From the NCBI GenBank assembly GCA_023413275.1, contig JAEZPX010000163.1:1-13448 (forward strand): DNA of 13,448 bases, given 5' to 3'. The notes under the pieces are model-generated. The model had not been told where the DNA came from. It saw only the letters and a list, made by a program, of their open reading frames with translations, and ran no database searches. The translations under genes were made by a program, and so were the position numbers. This document shows, piece after piece, positions 1-6,560 of the stretch. This DNA is from Bacillota bacterium. Its GTDB lineage: Bacteria > Bacillota > Clostridia > Lachnospirales > Anaerotignaceae. How positions within the stretch are numbered: the first letter of the stretch is position 1; each line of letters opens with the position of its first letter.

Positions 1-661
1 TCTCTAATATGGTACGCAGTGCCTTTTTATGACCTCTTACTTTACTTTCAGGGAACAGTTCACCATGCTGGGCAACAATAATTGGTTTAATATTTAAAAT
101 GGTTCCGGCTAAAGCCGCGGCTTTCCCGATGCGTCCACCCTTTTGCAGATGTTCCAAAGAATCTACGGTGAAGTTGATTTTGGTGGTGCTTTTTAAAGCA
201 TCAATTTTTTCTAATTGCTGCTCTAAAGTATAACCTTCATCACGCATACGGATCACTTCCCAAACCAATAAGCCTTGAATGCCTGTCACATTTCTGGAAT
301 CCAGAACCTCAATACGAGCATCAGGATAAGTTTCGGATAAAATATTTTTTGCATTCATTGCACTCTGGTAAGAGCCGCTAAAATTAGAGGTTAAGCATAA
401 ACAAAGAATATCTTTACCTTCTTTTAAATGTGGTTCAAAAACATCAATATAGTCTTGAATGGTTGGTTGGGATGTTTTTGGAAATATGCCATGTTCATTA
501 ATTTTGTCGTAAAATGTATTTGGTGTCAACTCATAAATTTCTTTATAATATGTTTCGCCGTCAAAAGAAACAAAAAAGGGCACTACACCCAAGTTGGCTT
601 GCTTTATGTATTCCGGCGCAATATCGCAAGAGCTGTCGGAAATAACTTGATATGGTCTCAT
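1..661 (-). CDS. DegV family protein (fatty-acid binding), C-terminus cut by window edge
   Basis: The reverse strand reads from an ATG at 661 without a stop to the window edge, giving 220 of the roughly 280 residues usual for the family. The start is set by GGAGGTA at 666-672, five bases upstream. Seen in the translation are SDSSCDI near residues 8-14, TSQPT at 63-67, SNFSGSYQSA at 92-101 (the serine/glycine loop that holds the fatty-acid carboxylate) and the family hallmark FTVDSLEHLQKGGRIG at 164-179. DegV-fold (EDD) proteins bind long-chain fatty acids; in Firmicutes some act as FakB, presenting fatty acids to the FakA kinase. No fakA is visible here, so the exact role is open. The gene has its own promoter and is divergent from topB. 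The family call is firm; which paralogue it is cannot be told. Confidence 0.95.
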   Translation of the reverse strand, partial: MRPYQVISDSSCDIAPEYIKQANLGVVPFFVSFDGETYYKEIYELTPNTFYDKINEHGIFPKTSQPTIQDYIDVFEPHLKEGKDILCLCLTSNFSGSYQSAMNAKNILSETYPDARIEVLDSRNVTGIQGLLVWEVIRMRDEGYTLEQQLEKIDALKSTTKINFTVDSLEHLQKGGRIGKAAALAGTILNIKPIIVAQHGELFPESKVRGHKKALRTILE

Positions 662-704
662 AGAGTACCTCCATGTATATGTAAATCTTTGATTAAGTTA
701 TCTT

Positions 705-733
705 ATTCTAAAGCATATTCAATTCTATGTCAA
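705..733 (-). promoter_or_regulatory. Sigma-A promoter of the degV-family gene
   Basis: On the reverse strand TTGACA (728-733) and TAGAAT (705-710) are separated by exactly 17 bases. The match to consensus is 6/6 and 5/6. It lies about 45 bases before the ATG at 661, leaving a short leader with the ribosome site. Confidence 0.8.
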
Positions 734-750
734 TAAACGAAAAGGAGTAT

Positions 751-779
751 TTGCCTTTCTTAGGGAAGGGTGGTATACT
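751..779 (+). promoter_or_regulatory. Sigma-A promoter of topB
   Basis: TTGCCT (751-756) and TATACT (774-779) are separated by 17 bases, placing the start of transcription near 786, about 20 bases before the topB ATG. The two divergent -35 boxes (728-733 and 751-756) are only 17 bases apart, so the polymerase sites face away from each other and may compete or share control. Confidence 0.75.
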
Positions 780-806
780 TTGGAAAGGTAAAAAGGGGGT
801 GGATAA

Positions 807-2966
807 ATGGGCAGAATATTAGTGGTAGCGGAGAAGCCATCGGTGGCTCGGGATATCGCTAAAACACTGGGCGCAGGGCAAAAAGGCGATGGTTGTTTGC
901 TAGGTGAAAAGTATGTGGTTTCGTGGGCAATTGGTCATCTGGTTACGCTGGCAGAGCCGGAGGAATATGGCGAAAAATTTAAGAAATGGAGCTTTGCTTC
1001 TTTGCCCATTATTCCCGAGGAAATGGAACTAAAGGCGATTAAAAATACACGTTCTCAATTGAAGGTATTGCATAAGTGGATGAATGACAAAGAGATTACG
1101 TCAATCATTTGCGCAACAGATAGTGGGCGAGAAGGCGAGTTAATCTTTCGCTATATATACGAAATTACAAAGTGCAAAAAGCCATTTCAGCGCCTTTGGA
1201 TATCAAGCATGACAGAACAGGCAATCAACGAAGGCTTTGCTAATTTGAAGGATAGCACAGCCTATGATTTATTATATCATTCAGCTAAGTGTCGTTCGGA
1301 GGCGGATTGGCTGGTTGGCATGAATGCTACAAGGGCATATACTTTGCGGTATCATGTTCTTTTAAGCATTGGACGGGTGCAAACGCCCACTTTGGCATTA
1401 ATCGTGGACAAGCAAAAAGAAATCAATGCCTTTGTATCAAAAGACTATTATGAAATTCAGACGGTTTTTGGCGGATTTCATGGCTTTTGGATTGATGATG
1501 AGGAACAAACCAAAATTGAAAATGAAGCTGTTGCGAAAGAAATTTCAGAAAAAGTTGATGGGCATGATGCCCTTGTAACCAAGGTGGAAAAGGAAGAGAA
1601 AAGGATACCAGCCCCTCTGCTGTATGATTTAACGGAGCTTCAGCGAGAATGCAATAGAAAGTTTGGGTACTCGGCAAAAAAGACGTTAGATATTGCCCAA
1701 AATCTTTACGAAAAAAGAAAAATGATTACCTATCCGAGAACGGACAGCCGTTATTTGAGCGATGACATGAAGGGAAAGGTTCAAAATACAATGAAACGAC
1801 TTGGGGAGGTCCAGCCTTTTGAAGAATTTGCCAAGGTATTACTAAATGGAGAAAAACTGTCGTTTAGTAAACGAATTATCGACAATTCAAAAGTTACGGA
1901 TCATCATGCCATCATTCCTACGGATGTGCGACCTCGGTTAGAGAGCTTAGCAGAAGAGGAAAAAAATGTGTTTCTTTTGGTAGCCGCCAGATTTATCAGT
2001 GCGTTTTATCCTCATTATCGCTATGAGGTGACTAAGGTATATTTTACTTGTCAGGAGGAGCGTCTTTTATCCAAAGGAACAGTCGTTTTAGAAGAGGGCT
2101 GGCAAGGTGTGGAACGAAAGCTTGTTCCGATGAAAGGGAAAAAAGAAAAGGGAAACGAGGAGCAAAAGCTTCCTCCTTTGACTGAGGGAGAGCTTCATAA
2201 AATTAAGGAAGCTAAGGTCTTGAAGAAGAAAACAACCCCTCCCAAAGCTTATACAGAAAGCAGTTTGCTTTCGGCTATGGAAAATGCAGGTCGCTTCGTT
2301 GAGGATGAAACCTTGAAAGAACAGATGAAGGACAGCGGTTTAGGTACTCCTGCTACCAGAGCGGCAATTATTGAGCGGTTGCTCTCCGTTGGCTACATCA
2401 CCAGAAAGGGAAAGAATTTGATTCCCACGGAAAAGGGTATGCAATTAATTCAAGTTGTTCCTGAGGAATTACGCTCACCTCAAACAACAGGAAAATGGGA
2501 AAAGGGTCTTTCTTCCATTGCCAAGGGAAACATGGAGGAAGAGCGATTTATGGCAAGCATTAAGCGCTATGTATCCTTCCTTGTGGAAGATGCAATAAAA
2601 AGAAAAACAGATATCGTTTTTCCCGAAGAAGTAAAAAAGGGAATGAAGAAGGGCGGAAAGTCTCTGGGGAAATGTCCAATTTGTAAGGACGGGGATGTAC
2701 TGGAGAATAGTAAGGCATATTTTTGCGGTAAGTGGAAATTCGGCTGCAAATTCACTGTTTGGAAGGATAGCCTTACCCCCTATGGAATCGAGCTAAATAA
2801 CAAAACAATTCAGAAGTTATTAAAAGAAGAGAAAATACCCGATGTTTCAGTTACATTACCCCAAACAGGTGAAAAAGGAAAATCAACCATGATTTTTTCG
2901 GCGGATGGTAGGGGTCGAATTGAATTGATGGATTTTACAAGGGATGAAATAGTTGAGGGAGAGTAA
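807..2966 (+). CDS. topB: DNA topoisomerase III (type IA)
   Basis: The product has 719 residues, normal for Bacillus-type TopB. It cuts one DNA strand through a 5'-phosphotyrosine and passes the other, resolving replication and recombination intermediates in the cytoplasm. The N-terminal TOPRIM domain shows AEKPSVARDIA (Glu9) and ATDSGREGE (Asp105, Glu109); the second Asp of the classic DxDxE is Gly, as I recall for Bacillus TopB. LLSIGRVQTPTLALI (185-199) and ITYPRTDSRYL (307-317) follow, with Tyr309 the catalytic residue. SKVTDHHAIIPT (361-372) and SGLGTPATRAAIIERL (510-525) are also typical. Near the C-terminus CPIC (623-626), Cys640 and Cys647 make one probable four-Cys zinc ribbon, followed by a basic tail. 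GGGGG/GGTGG before the ATG is the ribosome site. It is probably co-transcribed with the next gene, 33 bases on. Confidence 0.97.
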   Translation: MGRILVVAEKPSVARDIAKTLGAGQKGDGCLLGEKYVVSWAIGHLVTLAEPEEYGEKFKKWSFASLPIIPEEMELKAIKNTRSQLKVLHKWMNDKEITSIICATDSGREGELIFRYIYEITKCKKPFQRLWISSMTEQAINEGFANLKDSTAYDLLYHSAKCRSEADWLVGMNATRAYTLRYHVLLSIGRVQTPTLALIVDKQKEINAFVSKDYYEIQTVFGGFHGFWIDDEEQTKIENEAVAKEISEKVDGHDALVTKVEKEEKRIPAPLLYDLTELQRECNRKFGYSAKKTLDIAQNLYEKRKMITYPRTDSRYLSDDMKGKVQNTMKRLGEVQPFEEFAKVLLNGEKLSFSKRIIDNSKVTDHHAIIPTDVRPRLESLAEEEKNVFLLVAARFISAFYPHYRYEVTKVYFTCQEERLLSKGTVVLEEGWQGVERKLVPMKGKKEKGNEEQKLPPLTEGELHKIKEAKVLKKKTTPPKAYTESSLLSAMENAGRFVEDETLKEQMKDSGLGTPATRAAIIERLLSVGYITRKGKNLIPTEKGMQLIQVVPEELRSPQTTGKWEKGLSSIAKGNMEEERFMASIKRYVSFLVEDAIKRKTDIVFPEEVKKGMKKGGKSLGKCPICKDGDVLENSKAYFCGKWKFGCKFTVWKDSLTPYGIELNNKTIQKLLKEEKIPDVSVTLPQTGEKGKSTMIFSADGRGRIELMDFTRDEIVEGE

Positions 2967-2999
2967 TCTTCCCAAGCAAATGAAGGAGAGTAGAAATAA

Positions 3000-4280
3000 A
3001 TGAGCAGTATGTACCAAGTATTAGGAATTGCCCCAGAGGTTGAAGCATTTTGTGAAAAGATTTTAGAGGGTCTAAAGGAACGTTTTCAGAGCATTGATTC
3101 TATAGCAGAGTACAATCAGTGCAAGGTCATTGCGGCAATGCAAAAGGAACGTGTTGACGCCTCCTGTTTTGCAGGAAGTACAGGTTATGGATATAATGAC
3201 GCAGGCAGGGATACTTTGGAGAGAGTGTATGCCGCTTGTTTTCAAACAGAAACGGCTTTGGTGCGTCCTCAAATCACTTGTGGAACCCATGCGCTGGCAG
3301 TTGCGCTTTCAGCGAATTTATTGCCTGGGGACGAGCTTCTTTCTCCCGCAGGAAAGCCTTATGATACTTTGGAGGAGGTCATTGGTATTCGGGAATCTCC
3401 CTGTTCTTTGAAGGAATACGGTGTGAGCTATCGTCAGGTAGATTTGTTAGAGGATGGTTCCTTTGATTATGAAAATATTCGTAAGGCAATCAATGAAAAA
3501 ACCAAGCTGATTACCATTCAACGATCCAAGGGATATCAAATGCGCCCAACCTTTTCTGTTGAAAGAATTGGTGATCTTATAGCCTTTGTAAAGGAAATAA
3601 AACCTGATGTGATTTGTATGGTTGACAATTGCTATGGGGAGTTTGTTGAAAAAATAGAACCCTCCAATGTTGGTGCAGATATGATTGTCGGCTCTTTGAT
3701 TAAGAATCCCGGAGGTGGTTTGGCACCTGTAGGTGGATATATCTGTGGAACACAAGCTTGTATTGATCGTTGTGCTTACCGTTTGAGTGCACCTGGTTTA
3801 GGGCAGGAAGTAGGTGCCAGCTTAGATTTGATGCGTTCTTTGTATCAAGGCTTTTTCCTTTCCCCGAATGTGGTGGCAGGAGCTCTTAAGGGAGCAATTT
3901 TTGCCGCGAATGTTTATGAGAAGCTTGGATTCCGTGTAATCCCAAACAGTTTGGAATCTCGCCACGACATCATTCAGGCGGTGGAGTTGGGTACTGCAGA
4001 GGGCGTTATTGCTTTTTGTGAAGGTATTCAAGCGGCGGCACCTGTAGATAGCTATGTTAAACCTGTGCCTTATGCAATGCCCGGTTATAACTGTGATGTT
4101 ATTATGGCTGCGGGAGCGTTTGTACAGGGTTCTTCTATAGAACTGAGCGCCGATGGACCCATTCGGCCACCATATTCTGTCTATTTTCAAGGCGGTTTAA
4201 CTTGGTTTCATGCGAAATTTGGTATCATGATGTCCTTACAAAAGTTGTATGAAAAAAATCTGGTAGAAATCAAAATGTAG
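3000..4280 (+). CDS. ynbB: PLP-dependent YnbB family enzyme (methionine gamma-lyase-like, 'aluminium resistance' protein)
   Basis: This 426-residue protein belongs to the fold-type I PLP family of Bacillus YnbB (COG4100/Met_gamma_lyase). FAGSTGYGYNDAGRDTLE (57-74) and RPQITCGTHALAVAL (89-103) form the cofactor-phosphate region. VDNCYGEF (208-215) carries the Asp209 expected to touch the PLP ring nitrogen, and SLIKNPGGGLAP (232-243) carries Lys235, the likely Schiff-base lysine. The C-terminal GPIRPPYSVYFQGGLTW is also a family mark. The family is named after an aluminium-resistance phenotype and resembles cystathionine and methionine lyases; its physiological substrate is not established, so I give no reaction. 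AAGGAG about nine bases upstream fixes the start. The short gap to topB and lack of an obvious promoter suggest one transcript ending at the hairpin at 4520-4560. Confidence 0.92.
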   Translation: MSSMYQVLGIAPEVEAFCEKILEGLKERFQSIDSIAEYNQCKVIAAMQKERVDASCFAGSTGYGYNDAGRDTLERVYAACFQTETALVRPQITCGTHALAVALSANLLPGDELLSPAGKPYDTLEEVIGIRESPCSLKEYGVSYRQVDLLEDGSFDYENIRKAINEKTKLITIQRSKGYQMRPTFSVERIGDLIAFVKEIKPDVICMVDNCYGEFVEKIEPSNVGADMIVGSLIKNPGGGLAPVGGYICGTQACIDRCAYRLSAPGLGQEVGASLDLMRSLYQGFFLSPNVVAGALKGAIFAANVYEKLGFRVIPNSLESRHDIIQAVELGTAEGVIAFCEGIQAAAPVDSYVKPVPYAMPGYNCDVIMAAGAFVQGSSIELSADGPIRPPYSVYFQGGLTWFHAKFGIMMSLQKLYEKNLVEIKM

Positions 4281-4330
4281 CTATCAGTATTGATTGGTAA
4301 AACAATTATTTTCTTTGAAATGATAATGAA

Positions 4331-4513
4331 ACAAGAGATCACATGACTGATATTTTAAATTACATTCAATACATTGAAAGTGATATTTTTACACTTGGGG
4401 ATGGATACAAATTTCAGGAAAATCTCAAAGTAAAAATTAGGCAAATACTACAAGTTCTGAGGGATAACCGAGTTTTATAGTTTATAGATAATAAGGGAAA
4501 CTATAAAAAAATA
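4331..4513 (+). pseudogene. Relic of a DpnI / Dam-replacing type restriction endonuclease (C-terminal winged-helix end only)
   Basis: A 45-codon open frame (ATG 4343, TAG 4478-4480) translates to a peptide with ILNYIQYIESDIFTL, GYKFQENLK, then KIRQILQVLRD. As I recall it, the C-terminal winged-helix domain of R.DpnI and the Dam-replacing proteins has the same order: ILN-I--IE---FTL-D-Y-F---LK, about ten residues, KIRQ-LQ-LRD---IEF---G-Y-K. Here those roughly ten residues between LK and KIRQ are missing. The glutamate codon of the IEF motif is a TAG stop, and the frame beyond it still reads F-IDNKGNYKKI (4481-4513). Homology also extends a few codons before the ATG (T-R-D-H). Upstream of that only about 50 bases separate it from the ynbB stop, so the PD-(D/E)XK catalytic domain is gone. 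No methylase or other restriction gene is near. The peptide is very unlikely to be an active enzyme. Confidence 0.75.
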
Positions 4514-4519
4514 AAATTA

Positions 4520-4560
4520 AATTGGGGCACCTATCATGAAGGTGCTCCAATTTTTATTTT
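4520..4560. terminator. Bidirectional hairpin terminator between ynbB and spoVB
   Basis: AATTGGGGCACC (4520-4531) pairs with GGTGCTCCAATT (4541-4552) in a 12-bp stem with one G-U pair and a 9-base loop, followed by a T-rich run (4551-4560). The reverse strand also has a T-rich tract after the stem (complement of 4503-4519). It can therefore end both the rightward topB-ynbB transcript and the leftward spoVB transcript, which converge here. Confidence 0.85.
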
Positions 4561-4575
4561 ATAAAATTTATAAAA

Positions 4576-6111
4576 TTAACCCTTTTTCTTCTGTTTCCCC
4601 CAAAATGCCGTCATATTTTCTTTTGAAAAACAGCCCAGCATCATCAAAAAGAAAAGATAAAGCAAGCCCATTGCTGTTAAGGATAGGAAGAAAAGAAGCT
4701 TTGACGGCGTAGAGATACGGATGATATAACGAATGAGCAAGCCTGATGCTGCTCCAGCCAATAAAGGTTTTAGAAAACAATCAGCAAGGTCTGGAAAGAC
4801 ACCTGTGCGTATGTAAAGCTTTCGTAGGCAAGAACCCACGGAATAGGCCATTCCTGCCGCCCATGAGATTAAAAATGCTGGAATGCCATATAGAGGCATA
4901 AAAAACCATATTCCTGAAATGGTTATGGCGGAGCTGATTAAGTTGTTTTTGAATAAAAACATTTGCTCACCCATGCCATTCAAAAGACCATGCAATGTTG
5001 TTTGCGCATACAAAAACGGGCAAAGAAAGGCAAGGGGAAATAATAATTCTCCTAATCCCTGCCGATTATAGACAATATAGCAAATTTCCCGTGGGAAAAC
5101 AGCAAATAGCGAAGCCGCTCCGATACCAACAATAAATGTGAAAAGAAAAGTAACGGAAACGGTACGACTAATTCGTTGGTTTTGTTTGACTGCGCAAGCC
5201 TCGGAAATTTCCGGCACTAAAGACACAGATGCCGCCATTAAACAGGCAGAGGGCAATAGAATCAGTGGTAGAGCCATACCTGTTAATTCACCGTATGAAA
5301 TAAGTGCATCCTTTGCATTTTGACCATAAAGCTGCAACTGCCGTGGAATTAATATATTTTCTGCAGTTGAAAGCAAAGAGGCTGCAATTTTGGTTGCAGA
5401 AAGGGGCAAAGCCATAGCCAAAATCATATTGCAAGCGGCGTATGAAGAAAGTGTTGGTCGTTTAATCATCTTTTTCCGCCTTTTAAAGCGTAAGTAGCTC
5501 ACAAAAACAAAGGCAAAGGAAAGAAATTCACCCAAAACAATACCGGCTACAGCAGCACAACATGCATAGGTTAACCCCATAGGTACAAAAATTCCTGCAA
5601 GAAGATAAATGGTTAAAATACGCACCGCCTGCTCTAGAACCTGAGAGAAGGCGGGTACCATTGCGTTTTGGAGACCAAGAAAAAAGCCCCTAAGGCAGGA
5701 TCCTGTGGCCATAAAGGGTATTGCAAAGGACAACAACCGTAAGGATAGGGCGGCACGACCATCTTTTAAAACAAACAAAGCAATTTCGTCTGCAAACAAA
5801 AATAGACAACCGGAAACAATTATGCTGACCATTAAGGAGAGCATAATGGATTGTTTTACGATACGCCCAATGTTACCTGATTGCCCAAGAACATTTTCCT
5901 GCGCTGACAGGCGGGAAATGGTTGTTGTGAAACCGGCAGAAGTAATACTCCAGGTTAATATATAAATTGGCATAATTAACTGATATAAGCCAATACCTTC
6001 TGCTCCGATTGTGTTTGACATAAATACACGGTAAAAGAACCCCATGAATTTTGTAATTAAGTTGGCCGCTGTTAATATCAACGTCCCTGTTATAATTGCT
6101 TTTCTGCTCAT
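4576..6111 (-). CDS. spoVB: Stage V sporulation protein B-like MOP-superfamily flippase
   Basis: The 511-residue, very hydrophobic protein has about 14 predicted membrane segments. Its opening, TLILTAANLITKFMGFFYRV (11-30), then GAEGIGLYQLIMPIY and SAGFTTTISRLSAQE, is typical of SpoVB and related MATE/MurJ-like polysaccharide exporters. Family members move lipid-linked glycans, probably peptidoglycan precursors, across the membrane; SpoVB is needed for spore cortex synthesis. Its length fits the family and no frame break is seen. AAGGTG lies five bases before the ATG at 6111. A basic tail (GKQKKKG) ends the protein in the cytoplasm. No convincing consensus promoter was found upstream; a sporulation sigma factor is possible but I could not identify its boxes. 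Paralogues such as YtgP/MurJ-like flippases are the alternative. Confidence 0.85.
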   Translation of the reverse strand: MSRKAIITGTLILTAANLITKFMGFFYRVFMSNTIGAEGIGLYQLIMPIYILTWSITSAGFTTTISRLSAQENVLGQSGNIGRIVKQSIMLSLMVSIIVSGCLFLFADEIALFVLKDGRAALSLRLLSFAIPFMATGSCLRGFFLGLQNAMVPAFSQVLEQAVRILTIYLLAGIFVPMGLTYACCAAVAGIVLGEFLSFAFVFVSYLRFKRRKKMIKRPTLSSYAACNMILAMALPLSATKIAASLLSTAENILIPRQLQLYGQNAKDALISYGELTGMALPLILLPSACLMAASVSLVPEISEACAVKQNQRISRTVSVTFLFTFIVGIGAASLFAVFPREICYIVYNRQGLGELLFPLAFLCPFLYAQTTLHGLLNGMGEQMFLFKNNLISSAITISGIWFFMPLYGIPAFLISWAAGMAYSVGSCLRKLYIRTGVFPDLADCFLKPLLAGAASGLLIRYIIRISTPSKLLFFLSLTAMGLLYLFFLMMLGCFSKENMTAFWGKQKKKG

Positions 6112-6236
6112 TCCATCACCTTATGTACGGGTATTGTTACATAATATGAAGAATTTCGGCAAAACAGAAATACTTTTTCTTATTTTGCTATTTATAAAAT
6201 TTTTTAATATGAGTTAAAAAAAATACAGCATAACTA

Positions 6237-6265
6237 TTGACATTTTCCATTGAAAAATGTATACT
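6237..6265 (+). promoter_or_regulatory. Sigma-A promoter of the glycine-riboswitch permease unit
   Basis: TTGACA (6237-6242) and TATACT (6260-6265) are 17 bases apart. Transcription should begin near 6272, about 26 bases before the first riboswitch helix. Confidence 0.85.
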
Positions 6266-6297
6266 CATTTTACAAATTACATAAAGCCAGTTGATAT

Positions 6298-6461
6298 GCA
6301 AGGGAGATCTTATAAGTAGAAGTAAGAACCGATGGAGCAATTCAAAAGAGCCGCTTTTGAAGAAACTTTCAGGTGCAAGGGACCTTGTGTTGATGGAACT
6401 CTGGAAAGAGCCTCTTTTAGAGGCCGCCGTCGAAGTAATGCTTTCAGGTGAAGATACAGAG
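6298..6461 (+). promoter_or_regulatory. Tandem glycine riboswitch (two aptamers)
   Basis: Both glycine aptamers can be drawn. Aptamer 1: P1 CAAGG 6299-6303 with CCTTG 6383-6387; P2 GAGA 6304-6307 with TTTC 6367-6370; a hairpin TCTTA 6308-6312 with TAAGA 6323-6327; the conserved core ACCGATGGAGCAA 6328-6340; a perfect 8-bp hairpin TTCAAAAG 6341-6348 with CTTTTGAA 6354-6361; then CTTTCAGGTGCAAGGGACC. After a short linker, aptamer 2: P1 CTCTG 6399-6403 with CAGAG 6457-6461; P2 GAAAG 6404-6408 with CTTTC 6441-6445; hairpin GCCTC 6410-6414 with GAGGC 6420-6424; a compact core CGCCGTCGAAGTAATG 6425-6440; then CTTTCAGGTGAAG. The order and the ACTCTGG / CTTTCAGGTG words match the known class (gcvT leader of Bacillus, V. 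cholerae tandem). It lies in the leader of an amino-acid permease. Confidence 0.93.
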
Positions 6462-6498
6462 GATATATAGGCATAATACTGCTTGTATGTCCTTTTTT
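6458..6498 (+). terminator. Riboswitch-controlled attenuator hairpin
   Basis: AGAGGATATA (6458-6467) can pair with TATGTCCTTT (6486-6495), followed by the rest of a T run ending at 6498. The core is seven pairs, GGATATA with TATGTCC, including one G-U. The 5' arm shares bases 6458-6461 with the 3' strand of aptamer-2 P1. The two helices exclude each other, as expected for a transcription-attenuation platform. A weaker alternative uses GGCATA (6470-6475) against the same 3' arm. The stem is AT-rich, so its strength is uncertain. Confidence 0.6.
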
Positions 6499-6560
6499 CT
6501 TGCGAAAAACTGGCAGATTTTGCACTTATTCTCATTTTTATTTATTTTGGAGGGAAAACT

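Noticed and set aside
428..736. 102-codon open frame on the + strand
   Set aside because: It lies antisense to the clear DegV-family gene and across its promoter, with a Phe/Ile/Cys-rich translation and no ribosome site.
3072..4190. Reverse and alternative-frame open frames inside ynbB
   Set aside because: These are shadows of the real gene; its motifs and length leave no room for them.
6188..6535. Reverse-strand open frames across the permease leader
   Set aside because: They cover the glycine riboswitch; the stem and loop words fully explain the sequence.
6483..6560. Upstream in-frame start for the permease
   Set aside because: It starts inside the attenuator hairpin, has no ribosome site and adds a sequence unlike APC carriers; ATG 6561 has a good site.
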